Source: Bradyrhizobium amphicarpaeae
GTDB lineage: Bacteria; Pseudomonadota; Alphaproteobacteria; Rhizobiales; Xanthobacteraceae
Length of the DNA stretch: 64,000 nucleotides
Assembly (NCBI RefSeq): GCF_002266435.3
Contig: NZ_CP029426.2
Span: forward strand, 4,928,001 to 4,992,000
Direction of reading: 5' to 3'
Part shown: positions 1-8,731 of the stretch, piece by piece
Numbering within the stretch: the stretch's first letter is position 1
How the letters are laid out: each line of letters opens with the position of its first letter
Notes under the pieces: generated by a model
Seen by the model: the letters and a program-made list of their open reading frames with translations, nothing else
What the model was told of the DNA's origin: nothing
Databases searched by the model: none
Made by a program: the position numbers and the translations under genes

Positions 1-263
1 TAGACGACCTTGGCGCCCTTGCGCGCCTTGCGCAGCAGCTTCTGCACCAGATCGTTGTGGGATTGCGGCCAGTTCCAGCTCGATTTCAGCGCCCAGCCGT
101 CGACGATGTCGCCGACCAGATAGATCGTGTCGGCATCATGGTAGCGCAGGAAGTCGAGCAGAAGATCGGCCTGAGAACCGCGGGCTCCGAGATGAACGTC
201 GGAGATGAACAACGTGCGAAAGCGCCGCTCCGGGCTCTCGTCACTCACATCGTAACTTCCCAT
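1..263 (-). CDS. UDP-2,3-diacylglucosamine diphosphatase-like metallophosphoesterase (partial)
   Basis: Only the first 87 codons lie in the window; the gene runs off the left edge. The visible part is a calcineurin-like phosphoesterase N-terminus. DVHLG at residues 22-26 supplies the first metal ligands (Asp, His) and GDIVDGW at 51-57 supplies the bridging Asp. This spacing and the sequence between the motifs match the proteins annotated as UDP-2,3-diacylglucosamine diphosphatase in Bradyrhizobium, which cleave the pyrophosphate of the lipid A precursor. The exact substrate is inferred from family resemblance only, because the metal-binding histidines of the C-terminal half are outside the window. 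The ATG at 263 begins MGSYDVSDE. The gene is transcribed away from thiD, with a long inverted repeat between them. Confidence 0.75.
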   Translation of the reverse strand, partial: MGSYDVSDESPERRFRTLFISDVHLGARGSQADLLLDFLRYHDADTIYLVGDIVDGWALKSSWNWPQSHNDLVQKLLRKARKGAKVV

Positions 264-421
264 GCGCCAGCCTGTAACAAATGTCCCGTGACAGGGGGAT
301 GACAGATTGAACCCTTGAGGCACCTTCAGATACGAATCAAACCTTGCCTCGCCCTCCCCGCGAATATCAGTCGCATGCGACAATCAGGCGACATGGGGCC
401 GCAGGGGGGCGCAGGACGTCT

Positions 422-575
422 ACCCTCCCCTGGAGGGGGAGGGTCGATCGCGCGCAGCGCGAGCGGGGTGGGGTGATCTCTCAGGCACTGTTGGCAATGG
501 AGAGACCGTCACCCCACCCCGTCTCACATTTCGCTACGCTCAATGTGAGCCGACCCTCCCCCTCCAGGGGAGGGT
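422..575. repeat. Large inverted repeat (nested palindrome, family A)
   Basis: A perfect 25-bp inverted repeat (422-446 against 551-575) encloses a second, imperfect pair of arms (about 464-481 against 501-521). The arms are C-runs and G-runs of the type CCCTCCCC/GGGGAGGG. It fills most of the gap between the divergent phosphoesterase gene and the end of thiD. Similar nested elements lie at 11197-11346 and 58813-58984, so it is a dispersed repeat family. The remaining bases of 264-632 show no gene. Confidence 0.85.
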
Positions 576-632
576 GAGCGGGCCGCGCCGCTTGTGCTGA
601 ACGGGTAAATGGCCGCGTTTCCGCAGACTGGC

Positions 633-1433
633 TCAGTAGAACCGATGGAAATGATGCACGGGCCCATGCCCGTGGCCGACGCTGAAACGGTCGGCGGCGG
701 CAATGGCTGCGCTGATCCAGGCCTTGGCGTTGCGCACGGCGGTTTCCAGATCCTCGCCCTTGGCCAGTCCCGCCGCGACCGCCGAGGACAGCGAGCAACC
801 GGTGCCGTGGGTGTTGCGCGTGGCAACACGCGGTGCCGCGAGCGCGACTCCGCCTTCGGACGTGACGAGATAGTCGGTGCTCTCGGCGCCCTCACCGTGC
901 CCGCCCTTGATCAGGACCGCGCGGCAGCCCAGCGCCAGCAGGCGCCGCCCCTGGCTTTCGATCCCGGCCTCGCTCACCGCGATCTCCTCGTCGAGCAGCG
1001 CCGCGGCCTCCGGCAGGTTCGGCGTGATCACTGAGGCCATCGGTATCAGCTTCGTGCGCAGGGCATCGACGGCCTCGGATGCCAGCAGGCGGTCGCCGGA
1101 GGTCGCCACCATCACGGGATCGAGCACGACGTGCTTCGGTTTCCAGCGCGACAGCGCGGTCGCGATTGCCTCGATGCTGGCGACCTGGGCGACCATGCCG
1201 ATTTTCACCGCGCCGACGTCGAGATCGGAGAACACAGCATCGATCTGCGCGGTGACGAACTCGGCCGGCACCGCTTGAATGCCGGTGACGCCGCGCGTGT
1301 TCTGCGCCGTCAGCGCCGTGATGGCGGAGGCGCCATAGACGCCGAGCGCGGCAAAGGTCTTGAGGTCGGCCTGGATGCCGGCGCCGCCGCTCGAATCGGA
1401 GCCGGCGATGGTGAGTGCGACCGGGGTCGTCAT
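633..1433 (-). CDS. thiD: Hydroxymethylpyrimidine/phosphomethylpyrimidine kinase ThiD
   Basis: This 266-residue enzyme phosphorylates HMP and HMP-phosphate to HMP-pyrophosphate, the pyrimidine half of thiamine, in the cytosol. The N-terminus carries the ThiD hallmark [14 protein letters not shown] (residues 12-25), which binds the pyrimidine, followed by the conserved TALTAQNT stretch. The ribokinase-fold anion-hole/catalytic motif GTGCSLSSA lies near residue 215. Length is typical of ThiD. I chose the ATG at 1433 ([11 protein letters not shown]) because the family begins there; an upstream in-frame extension has no family resemblance. No other thiamine gene is adjacent, so it appears to be a single-gene unit, convergent with the repeat at 422-575. 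Confidence 0.95.
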   Translation of the reverse strand: MTTPVALTIAGSDSSGGAGIQADLKTFAALGVYGASAITALTAQNTRGVTGIQAVPAEFVTAQIDAVFSDLDVGAVKIGMVAQVASIEAIATALSRWKPKHVVLDPVMVATSGDRLLASEAVDALRTKLIPMASVITPNLPEAAALLDEEIAVSEAGIESQGRRLLALGCRAVLIKGGHGEGAESTDYLVTSEGGVALAAPRVATRNTHGTGCSLSSAVAAGLAKGEDLETAVRNAKAWISAAIAAADRFSVGHGHGPVHHFHRFY

Positions 1434-1564
1434 GGGCAGATTTTCATCGTTTTCGGGACCATGGTCCGTCCTACCGCGCTCGCCCTGTGACAAGCAAGTT
1501 CGCTTGCTAATTCCGGCCGGTTTTGGCCTATTAGCCGGAAGAATACGCTTTCGGAGTGCCCGCG

Positions 1565-1810
1565 ATGGTTCCTTTTTTCGTCCAGATCAAATGCAAGCTC
1601 GGCCAGTCCTATATTGTCGCCAACGCGCTTGCCGAAGCCGAGATCGCGTCCGAAATCTACTCCACGGCCGGCCAATACGACCTTCTCGTGAAGTTCTACG
1701 TCGACAAGGACACCGACATCGGCCATTTCGTCAACGAGAAGGTGCAGGTGCTGCCGGGCATCCAGGACACCCTCACCATCATCACCTTCAAGGCGTTCGG
1801 CGCCAGCTAG
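1565..1810 (+). CDS. Stand-alone Lrp/AsnC ligand-binding (RAM) domain protein
   Basis: This 81-residue protein consists only of the effector-binding domain of Lrp/AsnC regulators (AsnC_trans_reg, an ACT-like alpha-beta fold). The pattern VPFFVQIKC near the start, [22 protein letters not shown] in the middle and [17 protein letters not shown] at the end is the full RAM domain. No DNA-binding helix-turn-helix is present. Known members oligomerise and bind amino acids; they are thought to modulate full-length Lrp proteins or enzymes. The ATG at 1565 has a CGGAG eight bases upstream; a GTG at 1556 is an alternative. Its target is unknown. It is divergent from thiD with about 130 bp between them. 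Confidence 0.85.
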   Translation: MVPFFVQIKCKLGQSYIVANALAEAEIASEIYSTAGQYDLLVKFYVDKDTDIGHFVNEKVQVLPGIQDTLTIITFKAFGAS

Positions 1811-1817
1811 CCCGCAG

Positions 1818-2756
1818 CTAGCCGGCGTCCTTGCCGGCTTCCTTGCGCTTGGGCCGCGGCGGACCGTCCACCGGCGGCAGCGATTTGAGATAGTCCGCCA
1901 TTGCGGCAAGATCCGCGTCGGACAACTGCGAGGTGTTCTTGATCACTCGCGTCATCGCACCGCCGACGCTGTCGCCGTCCGGGAGTTCGCCGGTCTTGAG
2001 GAAATAGGCGATATCCTTCGCGCTCCACTCGCCGAGGCGCTTCTGGGTGATGTTGGGCACCCAGCCCTCGCCTTCCGGATTAGGCCCGCCGGCAAAGCGC
2101 TGGCTCGAGATGATGCCGCCGAGCGCGTTGCGCGGGCTGTGACATTCGGCGCAATGGCCAAAACTGTTGACGAGATAGGCGCCGCGATTGAATTGCGGCG
2201 ACCTGGTGCCGTCGGCGACAAAAGGCTTGTCGTCCAGGAACAGGAATTTCCAGATGCCGACGTTGCGGCGGATGTTGAAGGGAAAGCCGACGTCGTGGTC
2301 ACGCACCTTGCCGGTCACGGGCGGCAGCGTCTTCAGATAAGCGAAGAGATCGAGCACGTCCTCGCGCCTGGCATGCTGGTACGACGTATAGGGAAACGCG
2401 GGAAAATAATGCTGCCCGTCCGGCGAAACCCCGTGCATCACCGCATTGACGAAGTCGGCGTCGGTCCATTTGCCGATGCCGTCGTTCGGATCGGGGGAGA
2501 TGTTCGGCGCGTAGAACGTTCCGAACGGCGACTTGATCGCGACGCCGCCGCCGAGCCTGACACGATCGGGCTGGTTGGGCGTGGCATGGCAGGACGCGCA
2601 GCCCCCGGCGTTGAACATCGTCTCACCATTGGCAAGGTTTGCCACATGGGCCGGCGCGTTGCCCACAGCTGCCACCACCGGCGCGCTGAGCCACCAATAG
2701 ACGCCGGCAGCAATGACCGCGGCGAGCAGCCCTGCGAGAATTGTTCGTTGCAACAT
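1818..2756 (-). CDS. Membrane-anchored diheme cytochrome c
   Basis: This 312-residue protein has an N-terminal hydrophobic segment (residues 5-23) that probably acts as a signal anchor, placing the rest in the periplasm. Two c-type heme sites are visible: CASCH at 53-57 and CAECH at 202-206, each in a cytochrome-c-like domain. It resembles the cytochrome subunits that take electrons from periplasmic alcohol or aldehyde dehydrogenases and pass them to the respiratory chain, but those usually have three hemes. The electron donor here is unknown. A CoxL-like molybdopterin subunit lies about 3 kb away on the same strand, but the two are not in one operon. Its stop is only 7 bp from the convergent RAM-domain gene. 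Confidence 0.85.
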   Translation of the reverse strand: MLQRTILAGLLAAVIAAGVYWWLSAPVVAAVGNAPAHVANLANGETMFNAGGCASCHATPNQPDRVRLGGGVAIKSPFGTFYAPNISPDPNDGIGKWTDADFVNAVMHGVSPDGQHYFPAFPYTSYQHARREDVLDLFAYLKTLPPVTGKVRDHDVGFPFNIRRNVGIWKFLFLDDKPFVADGTRSPQFNRGAYLVNSFGHCAECHSPRNALGGIISSQRFAGGPNPEGEGWVPNITQKRLGEWSAKDIAYFLKTGELPDGDSVGGAMTRVIKNTSQLSDADLAAMADYLKSLPPVDGPPRPKRKEAGKDAG

Positions 2757-2911
2757 GCCGATCCATTCACTCGTCGCGGCGAACCTAAGACCGATGTCGT
2801 CGCGGCTCCAGCCACGAAGAATTTAGCCCGCCCTGGCCAAAAGCGGGAATAAACTGAAATGCCGGCTGTTGGAAGGTTGGCAGCCCGAACGGGCTCAGCA
2901 GGGAGATTATC

Positions 2912-3328
2912 ATGAACAAGACCGTCATTGCCGCCTTGGCGCTTGGCGCCGTTGCCTTCGCAAGCCCCGCCAGTGCAGAAAAGCTGAAAGCAGCGCTCGA
3001 CGGCAAGTCCGAGGTGCCGGCAACCACCAGCAGCGGCACCGGAACCGCCGATCTGAACTATGATGCCGCCAGCAAGAAGCTGTCCTGGACCGTCACTTAT
3101 TCCGGACTCTCCGGCCCCGCCACCGCCGCACATTTCCACGGACCTGCCGAGGCCGGCAAGAACGCCGGCGTGGCCGTTGCGATCCCGAATGCGGCCGCAA
3201 GCCCGGTCAAGGGTGAGGCGACGCTCACGGATGCGCAGGCTGCCGATCTGCTCGGCGGCAAGTACTACATCAACATCCACACCGCGGCCAATCCGGGCGG
3301 CGAGATCCGCGGTCAAGTGACGAAGTAA
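2912..3328 (+). CDS. Secreted CHRD-domain protein
   Basis: A 138-residue protein with a clear Sec signal peptide (hydrophobic 5-17, cleavage after SPASA at residue 22). The remainder is one CHRD domain: SGTGTADLNYD, the AHFHGPA core and the C-terminal GGKYYINIHTAANPGGEIRG motif. CHRD domains were defined in chordin and occur in many secreted bacterial proteins whose function is not established. The ATG at 2912 follows a GGGAG ribosome-binding site. It is divergent from the diheme cytochrome, and a strong hairpin terminator follows at 3351. Confidence 0.9.
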   Translation: MNKTVIAALALGAVAFASPASAEKLKAALDGKSEVPATTSSGTGTADLNYDAASKKLSWTVTYSGLSGPATAAHFHGPAEAGKNAGVAVAIPNAAASPVKGEATLTDAQAADLLGGKYYINIHTAANPGGEIRGQVTK

Positions 3329-3350
3329 GCCTCCAAGATTACTTCGTCGC

Positions 3351-3386
3351 AAAAGGCCGGGCGCAGGAGGGGGCGTCCGGCCTTTT
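3351..3386 (+). terminator. Rho-independent terminator of CHRD gene
   Basis: The arms AAAAGGCCGG and CCGGCCTTTT pair around a GC-rich loop. The hairpin starts 22 bp after the CHRD stop codon and ends in a T-run. Confidence 0.85.
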
Positions 3387-3408
3387 CGATTCCTAGGAGG
3401 TTGACGTC

Positions 3409-3494
3409 GCAGCCCGGATGGAGCGCAGCGCAATCCGGGACGAACTCAGAGGCGTAAAGATCCCGGATTACGCTTGCGCTCCATCCGGGCTACG
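3409..3494. repeat. Inverted repeat, family B (CCCGGATG type)
   Basis: The arms at about 3410-3440 and 3461-3492 are near-perfect reverse complements and contain AGCCCGGATGGAGCGCAGCG. They sit between the convergent CHRD and PLP-enzyme genes. The same core recurs at 4991-5070 and 53993-54062. Confidence 0.85.
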
Positions 3495-3511
3495 CACTTT
3501 TCGAGGAGCAC

Positions 3512-4795
3512 TCAGGCCGCGTTCAGCGCCTGCGTGAGGTCCGCGATCAGGTCCGACGGGTTCTCGATGCCGATCGACAACCGGATCGTGGAATCGAGCA
3601 CGCCGATTTTCCGGCGGATGTCGGCGGGAACGCCGGAATGCGTCATGGTCGCGGGCAGGCTCGCGAGCGACTCGGTGCCGCCGAGACTGACCGCCAGCTT
3701 GATGATCTGCAGCGCATTGAGGAATTTGACCGCCGCGTCCTTGCCGCCGACGATGTCGAACGAAAAGGTCGATCCCGCCCCCAGGCATTGCCGCGCGAAC
3801 ACACGGCCCGCGGGCGAGGCCTCCTCGTGATGACCGAGGTAGTGAACCTTGGCCACCTTGGGGTGATCGCGCAAATAATCCGCCACGAGGCGCGCATTCG
3901 CATCGGCTTTTTCCATGCGCAGGCTCAGCGTCTCGAGCGAGCGGCTGATCATCCAGCAGGAATGCGGATCGAGTTGCGTTCCGATGGCGCCGCGTAGCGC
4001 CTTGATGCCCTTCATCAGCGCCTTCGAACCAAGGGCTGCGCCAGCGATCAGATCGGAGTGACCGCCGACATATTTCGTGAGCGAGTAGAGAGAAATGTCG
4101 GCGCCGTGCTCGATCGGCCGTTGAAACACCGGTCCGAGCAGCGTGTTGTCGCAGGCGATGATCGGCGTGTCGCCCTGCGCCTTGCCGATGGAATCGGCAA
4201 TGCGGCGGATCATGGCGACATCGACCAGACCGTTGGTCGGGTTGGCCGGAGTTTCGATCAGGATCATCGACACGCGGCCCTTGGCCATGGCCTCCTCTGC
4301 CGCCTGCTGGACGGAGGCCTCATCAATCCCGTCGGCGAAGCCGACGGCGCCGATCGACAGACGCGCCAGCGTGTTCGTCAGCAGCGTCTCCGTCCCGCCA
4401 TAGAGCGGCTGGGAGTGCAGGATGACGTCGCCGGGACGAACGAAAGCCAGGATCGTGGTCGCGATCGCCGCCATGCCGGACGAGAACAGCGCGCACTTCT
4501 CGGTACGCTCGTAGATCGAGAGCCTGTCCTCGACGATCTCGCTGTTGGGGTGATTGAAGCGCGAATAGACCAGGCCCGCGCCCATGCCTTCCGGCGGCTC
4601 GCGCCGGCCGGCGACGAAGTCGAAAAAGTCCTGCCCGTCATCGGCCGTCTTGAACACGAAGGTGGAGGTCAGGAACACCGGCGGCTTGATGGCGCCTTCC
4701 GACAGCTGCGGATCATAGCCATAGGTCAGCATCAGCGTTTCAGGATGCAGCATGTGATTGCCGATGTGCGTCTTCGACGGAAACGGTTTGACCAT
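3512..4795 (-). CDS. Cystathionine gamma-synthase family PLP-dependent enzyme
   Basis: A 427-residue cytosolic enzyme of the Cys/Met metabolism PLP family (cystathionine gamma-synthase, cystathionine gamma-lyase, methionine gamma-lyase). Visible landmarks are [25 protein letters not shown], the [10 protein letters not shown] phosphate-binding region, [19 protein letters not shown], and the Schiff-base lysine in [11 protein letters not shown]. The reaction is probably gamma-elimination or gamma-replacement on a homocysteine/homoserine derivative; sequence alone does not separate these. The ATG at 4795 ([10 protein letters not shown]) was chosen because the upstream extension lacks family similarity. 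It is monocistronic, with a cytochrome c' terminator just upstream. The leader contains a small perfect hairpin (4884-4900); I found no recognisable SAM riboswitch. Confidence 0.88.
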   Translation of the reverse strand: MVKPFPSKTHIGNHMLHPETLMLTYGYDPQLSEGAIKPPVFLTSTFVFKTADDGQDFFDFVAGRREPPEGMGAGLVYSRFNHPNSEIVEDRLSIYERTEKCALFSSGMAAIATTILAFVRPGDVILHSQPLYGGTETLLTNTLARLSIGAVGFADGIDEASVQQAAEEAMAKGRVSMILIETPANPTNGLVDVAMIRRIADSIGKAQGDTPIIACDNTLLGPVFQRPIEHGADISLYSLTKYVGGHSDLIAGAALGSKALMKGIKALRGAIGTQLDPHSCWMISRSLETLSLRMEKADANARLVADYLRDHPKVAKVHYLGHHEEASPAGRVFARQCLGAGSTFSFDIVGGKDAAVKFLNALQIIKLAVSLGGTESLASLPATMTHSGVPADIRRKIGVLDSTIRLSIGIENPSDLIADLTQALNAA

Positions 4796-4948
4796 GGCAT
4801 GTCTCGCTGTTGATGGGATCTTCGCCGCGTGCTGGAACTCCTGATGCCATGGCGCCGTCGGAACCGAGTGCACCTCGTCGCATCAATGGCGCGGCCATTG
4901 GCACGAAGATAGCTGCTCCCGCAGCGATCCGTCAGACCTTGCAGATGG

Positions 4949-4979
4949 AAAAAGGGCGGCTGCTTTCGCAACCGCCCTT
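4949..4979 (-). terminator. Rho-independent terminator of cytochrome c' gene
   Basis: On the minus strand AAGGGCGGTTGC and GCAGCCGCCCTT pair around GAAA and are followed by a T5 run. It lies downstream of the cytochrome c' gene and the family B repeat. Confidence 0.85.
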
Positions 4980-4990
4980 GTGAATTCCGG

Positions 4991-5070
4991 GTAGTCCGGA
5001 TGAGCGCAGCGACATCCGGGACAGACTATCGGCTGGACTCCCCGGATATCGCTGCGCTCATCCGGGCTAC
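4991..5070. repeat. Inverted repeat, family B
   Basis: The 30-bp arms 4991-5020 and 5041-5070 are reverse complements apart from a few mismatches. The core CCGGATGAGCGCAGCGA is the same as in the copies at 3409 and 53993. It lies just past the stop codon of the cytochrome c' gene. Confidence 0.88.
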
Positions 5071-5083
5071 GAGACTACGAACC

Positions 5084-5530
5084 TCAGCCGTTCTTGACGC
5101 GATAGGTCTCGTGGCAGCCGCCGCATTCCTTGCCGACGGCGGGGAAATTCGCCTTGAGCGAGTCCAGATCCTTGATCTTGCCCTTGGCCTCGCCGACGAC
5201 CTTGGCAAAGCTCGCGATCTTGGCGTCGAAGCCCGCCTTGTCGTCCCAGACCTTCGGCGAGCTCGAGTAGTCGCCCTCGGGCTTCATGCCCTTGGCGCTG
5301 GCCGGAAACAGGTTCGGCAGCTTCTTGGCGGTATCCTCGAACTGCGCCAGCGCGGTGTCGACCGTGGCCTGGTCGTAGGGCTTCTCGCCCTTCACCATCG
5401 CGGCCATCGCGCCGGCATTCTTGCCGTTGCCCTTCATGAGGGTCTGGACCTCCTTGACGGAGTCCTGTTGTGCCCAGACGGCGCCCATCCCGAGCAGCAG
5501 CGCGCCCCCAACAACCAACACTCGCTTCAT
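5084..5530 (-). CDS. Cytochrome c'
   Basis: A 148-residue periplasmic protein. A signal peptide ends at about residue 20 (GAVWA followed by QQD). The rest has the four-helix-bundle pattern of cytochrome c', with the single heme motif CGGCH close to the C-terminus (136-140), as is standard for this family. Cytochromes c' bind NO and other small ligands and often protect against nitrosative stress. That role is family knowledge; nothing in the sequence proves it here. The ATG at 5530 starts the signal peptide; longer in-frame starts would precede it with non-signal sequence. It lies 129 bp downstream of the CoxL-like gene on the same strand and could be co-transcribed, and it has its own terminator. 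Confidence 0.9.
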   Translation of the reverse strand: MKRVLVVGGALLLGMGAVWAQQDSVKEVQTLMKGNGKNAGAMAAMVKGEKPYDQATVDTALAQFEDTAKKLPNLFPASAKGMKPEGDYSSSPKVWDDKAGFDAKIASFAKVVGEAKGKIKDLDSLKANFPAVGKECGGCHETYRVKNG

Positions 5531-5659
5531 TCGCAAAATCCCTTTCCTGATGCAGGATCGTGCCGACCCCTTATGGGCCAACACCGTTCGGCAGATTTCA
5601 TTCCATCCCGAGCGCGACGATAAATCGTCGCACTCCGGATCCATCGACTGGGCCTGAAG

Positions 5660-7969
5660 TCACAGGCTGTGGCGGCGATGGTGCTCGTTGATCGCGATCC
5701 ACACCCGTTCCGGGGTTGCCGGCATGTCAATGTGGTCGATCTTGTATTCGCGCCAGAGCGCATCCACGATGGCGTTGACGATGGCCGGACAGGAGCCGAT
5801 CGCGCCGGCCTCGCCCGCCCCTTTCACGCCCATCGGATTGGTCTTGCAGGGGACGTTGGCGGTCTCGAACACGAAGGCCGGCCCGTCCGCCGCCCGCGGC
5901 AGCGCATAGTCCATGTAGGTCGCGGTGATGAGCTGGCCGTCATTGGGTCCATAGACCACCTGCTCCATCAGCGCCTGGCCGATGCCCTGCATGGCGCCGC
6001 CGTGCACCTGGCCGGCGAGAAGCAGCGGATTGAGCGTCTTGCCGAAATCGTCGACGATCACATAGTTGACGATCTTGATGATGCCGGTGGCCGGATCGAT
6101 CTCGACTTCCGCGACGTGCGTGCCGTTGGGATAGGTGCCGTCGGCGCTGGCGAAGGTCGCGCTGGCATTGAGCTTCGACGGATCGGCGCCGGGCCGCTTG
6201 GCGAGATCGGCGAACGAGATCGAGCGGTCCGTGCCGGCGATGCGTACCACACCATCCGAGATCTCGAGGTCGCCCGCGCCGGCCTCCAGTGCCTGCGCCG
6301 CGATCTCCTTGAGCTTTTGCCCGAGCTCGCGCGTGGCCCGCTCGACGCTGACGCCGCCGGAGGGGATCGAGGCCGAACCGCCGGTGCCGAGACCGGTCTT
6401 GATTTCGTCGGTGTCGCCCTGATGGACGTGGACGCGTTCCGGCGCCACGCCGAACTGCTCAGCGACGATCTGCGCATAAGCCGTCTGGTGCCCCTGCCCG
6501 CTCGACTGCGTGCCGATCAGGACGGTGATGTCACCATTTGGGTCCATCCGCACATTGGCGGTCTCCTCGCCCATGGTGCCGCAAACCTCGACATAGCTTG
6601 CCAGCCCAATGCCGCGGATCAGGCCGCTCTTCTTGGCCGCCTTGGCGCGCTTGGAAAAGTCCTTCCACTCGGCGATCTCCATCGCGCGCTTCAGATGCGC
6701 GGCGAAGTCGCCGGAATCATAGACCTTGCCGGTCGCGGTCTTGTAGGGCAGCGCCTTCGGCTGGATGAAGTTCTTGCGGCGAACCGCGTCCGGCGTCATG
6801 TCGAGTTTTCGTGCGCAAGCATCCACGAGACGCTCGATGACGTAGGCGGCCTCGGGCCGGCCTGCGCCGCGATAGGCATCGACCGGCACGCTGTTGGTGA
6901 AGACGGTCCGCACCCGGCAGTGAAAGGCCTGGATGTCGTAGAGACCCGGCAGCATGCCGGCGCCGCCATGGGGGATGTAGGGGCCGAAGGTCGACAGATA
7001 CGCGCCCATGTCGCCCATAAGGTCGCAATCCATCGCGAGGAACTTGCCGTCCTCGGCGAGCGCCATCTTGGCGGTGGTGACGTTGTCGCGGCCCTGCGCG
7101 TCGCCCATGAAGTGCTCGGTGCGGTCGGCCGCCCATTTCACCGTCTTCTTCAGTTTCTTCGCTGCGACCGCTACCAGCGCGTATTCGCGGTACGGGAACA
7201 GTTTCGTGCCGAAGCCGCCGCCGACATCCGGGCAGATCACCCGCATATGCTCGGTCGGGATCTTCAGCACGTTCTGGCACAGGATGTCGCGCAGGCGATG
7301 GCTGCCCTGGCTGCCGATCGTCAGCGTCAGATGATCGCGCTTGGCATCGTATTCGCAGACCGCGGCGCGCGTCTCCATGAAGCTTGCGACCACGCGCGGA
7401 TTGACGATGGAAACCTCCGCCACCGCATGCGCCTTGGCGAAGGCGGCTTCCGTCGCCGCCTTGTCGCCGATCGAGACGTCGAACAGCACATTGCCGGCCT
7501 TGTCGGGCCACACCTGCGGTGCGCCCTTTTTGACGGCATTGACGACGCCGGTCACCGCCGGCAGCGGCGACCATTTGACCTCGATCGCCTCGATCGCGTC
7601 GCGGGCCTGGTCGATGGTCTCGGCGACCACGAAGGCAATGGAATCGCCGACATGGCGCACCTCATCCTTGGCCAGGATCGGATAGGGAGGGCCCTTGAAC
7701 GGGTCGGTCTCGAGATTGAACAGGCACGGCAGATCGCCGAGATCGCTGACGTCGGCGGCCGTCAGGATCAGCGCGACGCCGGGCAGCCCGCGGGCGCGGC
7801 TCGCATCGATGGTGAATTTGGCGTGAGCATGCGGCGAGCGCAGCATCAGGCAGCGCAGCGCGGCCTGCGGCGCGTAATCGTCGGTATAGCGGCCCTTGCC
7901 GCGGATGAGCGCGTCATCCTCCTTGCGCAGCACGCTTTGGCCAACGCCGAACTTGATGGGAGCCGCCAT
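5660..7969 (-). CDS. Xanthine dehydrogenase family molybdopterin-binding subunit (CoxL-like)
   Basis: A 769-residue large subunit of the molybdenum hydroxylase family. The N-terminal ald_Xan_dh_C domain (about 20-130) precedes the molybdopterin-binding domains: PDVGGGFGTK (248-256), the active-site loop VDAYRGAGRPEA (363-374), GTQSSGQGHQT, and the catalytic Glu in GVKGAGEAG near the C-terminus. The AYRGAGRPE loop is the form II type, not the AYXCSFR loop of true form I CO dehydrogenase, so CO oxidation is unlikely and the substrate cannot be named. The partner FAD (medium) and 2Fe-2S (small) subunits, normally adjacent, are absent from the whole window. Cytochrome c' lies downstream. Confidence 0.9.
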   Translation of the reverse strand: MAAPIKFGVGQSVLRKEDDALIRGKGRYTDDYAPQAALRCLMLRSPHAHAKFTIDASRARGLPGVALILTAADVSDLGDLPCLFNLETDPFKGPPYPILAKDEVRHVGDSIAFVVAETIDQARDAIEAIEVKWSPLPAVTGVVNAVKKGAPQVWPDKAGNVLFDVSIGDKAATEAAFAKAHAVAEVSIVNPRVVASFMETRAAVCEYDAKRDHLTLTIGSQGSHRLRDILCQNVLKIPTEHMRVICPDVGGGFGTKLFPYREYALVAVAAKKLKKTVKWAADRTEHFMGDAQGRDNVTTAKMALAEDGKFLAMDCDLMGDMGAYLSTFGPYIPHGGAGMLPGLYDIQAFHCRVRTVFTNSVPVDAYRGAGRPEAAYVIERLVDACARKLDMTPDAVRRKNFIQPKALPYKTATGKVYDSGDFAAHLKRAMEIAEWKDFSKRAKAAKKSGLIRGIGLASYVEVCGTMGEETANVRMDPNGDITVLIGTQSSGQGHQTAYAQIVAEQFGVAPERVHVHQGDTDEIKTGLGTGGSASIPSGGVSVERATRELGQKLKEIAAQALEAGAGDLEISDGVVRIAGTDRSISFADLAKRPGADPSKLNASATFASADGTYPNGTHVAEVEIDPATGIIKIVNYVIVDDFGKTLNPLLLAGQVHGGAMQGIGQALMEQVVYGPNDGQLITATYMDYALPRAADGPAFVFETANVPCKTNPMGVKGAGEAGAIGSCPAIVNAIVDALWREYKIDHIDMPATPERVWIAINEHHRRHSL

Positions 7970-8169
7970 TTGATTGTCCCGTTCTCATGGTTGTTTTGCC
8001 GGCATATTGCCGTGGAAAAACTGGCAAGGCAAACGGGTTTAAACCGGCGCCATCCGCCAAAAAATGCTCAGCCCGTTGCGCTCCAGAGCAGTACCGGACG
8101 GATAGGCCGCCGCTCGATCATTTCACTGTGAAAATCCTTGATTCTACACCGCAGCGCACACCTGAGAAC

Positions 8170-8193
8170 AAGCGACGATGTTGACCGTCGCTT
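8170..8193 (-). terminator. Hairpin downstream of DUF1127 gene
   Basis: AAGCGACG (8170-8177) and CGTCGCTT (8186-8193) form a perfect 8-bp stem, 36 bp after the DUF1127 stop on the minus strand. Only a short T-rich stretch follows, so it is a modest terminator. The rest of 7970-8229 has no gene. Confidence 0.55.
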
Positions 8194-8229
8194 GCTCGCA
8201 AAGTGCATGTCTGCGTTTGCCAGGATGAT

Positions 8230-8634
8230 CTACATCCCAGTGTGGTTCAACAGATACCTCGTGCGATCTCTCAAGGCATCGATCGCTCTCCCAGGTGCGA
8301 GGCGGTAGAGATCGCCGCGCGTCAGGCCGATATCCATCAACTCCCTGTCGCTCAAATCCTGCAGGATGACCCGCGGGTTCTGACGCCACTCTCGAAACGC
8401 GCGCCAATATCGCTTGAGCAAGCCAAGGACGCCCTGCGTCGGTTCGGCCACTGCTCCCGCATCCCTTCCCAATAGGGTGTCGCGCGGCATTGCCGTGGAT
8501 GAATTAAGGCGCGCCGCTGCTGTCAAAACCTCGTCCATGGCCTCCTTCGCCAACGCGATCGAGCGGTCAAGGCGGAGCACCGCGGCATCGCGCTCCGTCA
8601 CGGCTGTGATGATGTTCGTCTGTTGCGGTGGCAT
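8230..8634 (-). CDS. DUF1127 domain-containing protein
   Basis: A 134-residue, mostly helical protein. The C-terminal part (about 71-115) holds the DUF1127 signature: an aromatic/basic stretch (RYWRAFREWRQNP) followed by LQDLSDRELMDIGLTRGDL. The N-terminal 65 residues are of unknown type and make the protein longer than the usual 45-70-residue DUF1127 proteins. In some alphaproteobacteria small DUF1127 proteins affect RNA turnover and phosphate or carbon metabolism; nothing here allows that to be assigned. An AGGAG precedes the ATG at 8634. Confidence 0.85.
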   Translation of the reverse strand: MPPQQTNIITAVTERDAAVLRLDRSIALAKEAMDEVLTAAARLNSSTAMPRDTLLGRDAGAVAEPTQGVLGLLKRYWRAFREWRQNPRVILQDLSDRELMDIGLTRGDLYRLAPGRAIDALRDRTRYLLNHTGM

Positions 8635-8674
8635 CGCACGCTCCTGCTGTTGTGCCGGCAGGGAAGCGTGGCCA

Positions 8675-8706
8675 CAAAAAAGGCCCCGTCCGATGCCGGC
8701 GGGGCC
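8675..8706 (-). terminator. Rho-independent terminator
   Basis: GGCCCCG (8682-8688) pairs with CGGGGCC (8700-8706), and on the minus strand it is followed by a T6 run. It ends transcription of the 25-codon reading frame at 8732-8809 or of the cytochrome c gene upstream, ahead of the DUF1127 gene. Confidence 0.85.
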
Positions 8707-8731
8707 TGGTGGAAAAGATGTCGTCGAGATC

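Noticed and set aside
5660..7969. Form I aerobic CO dehydrogenase (coxL)
   Set aside because: The active-site loop is AYRGAGRPE, not the AYXCSFR loop of form I, and coxM/coxS are missing.
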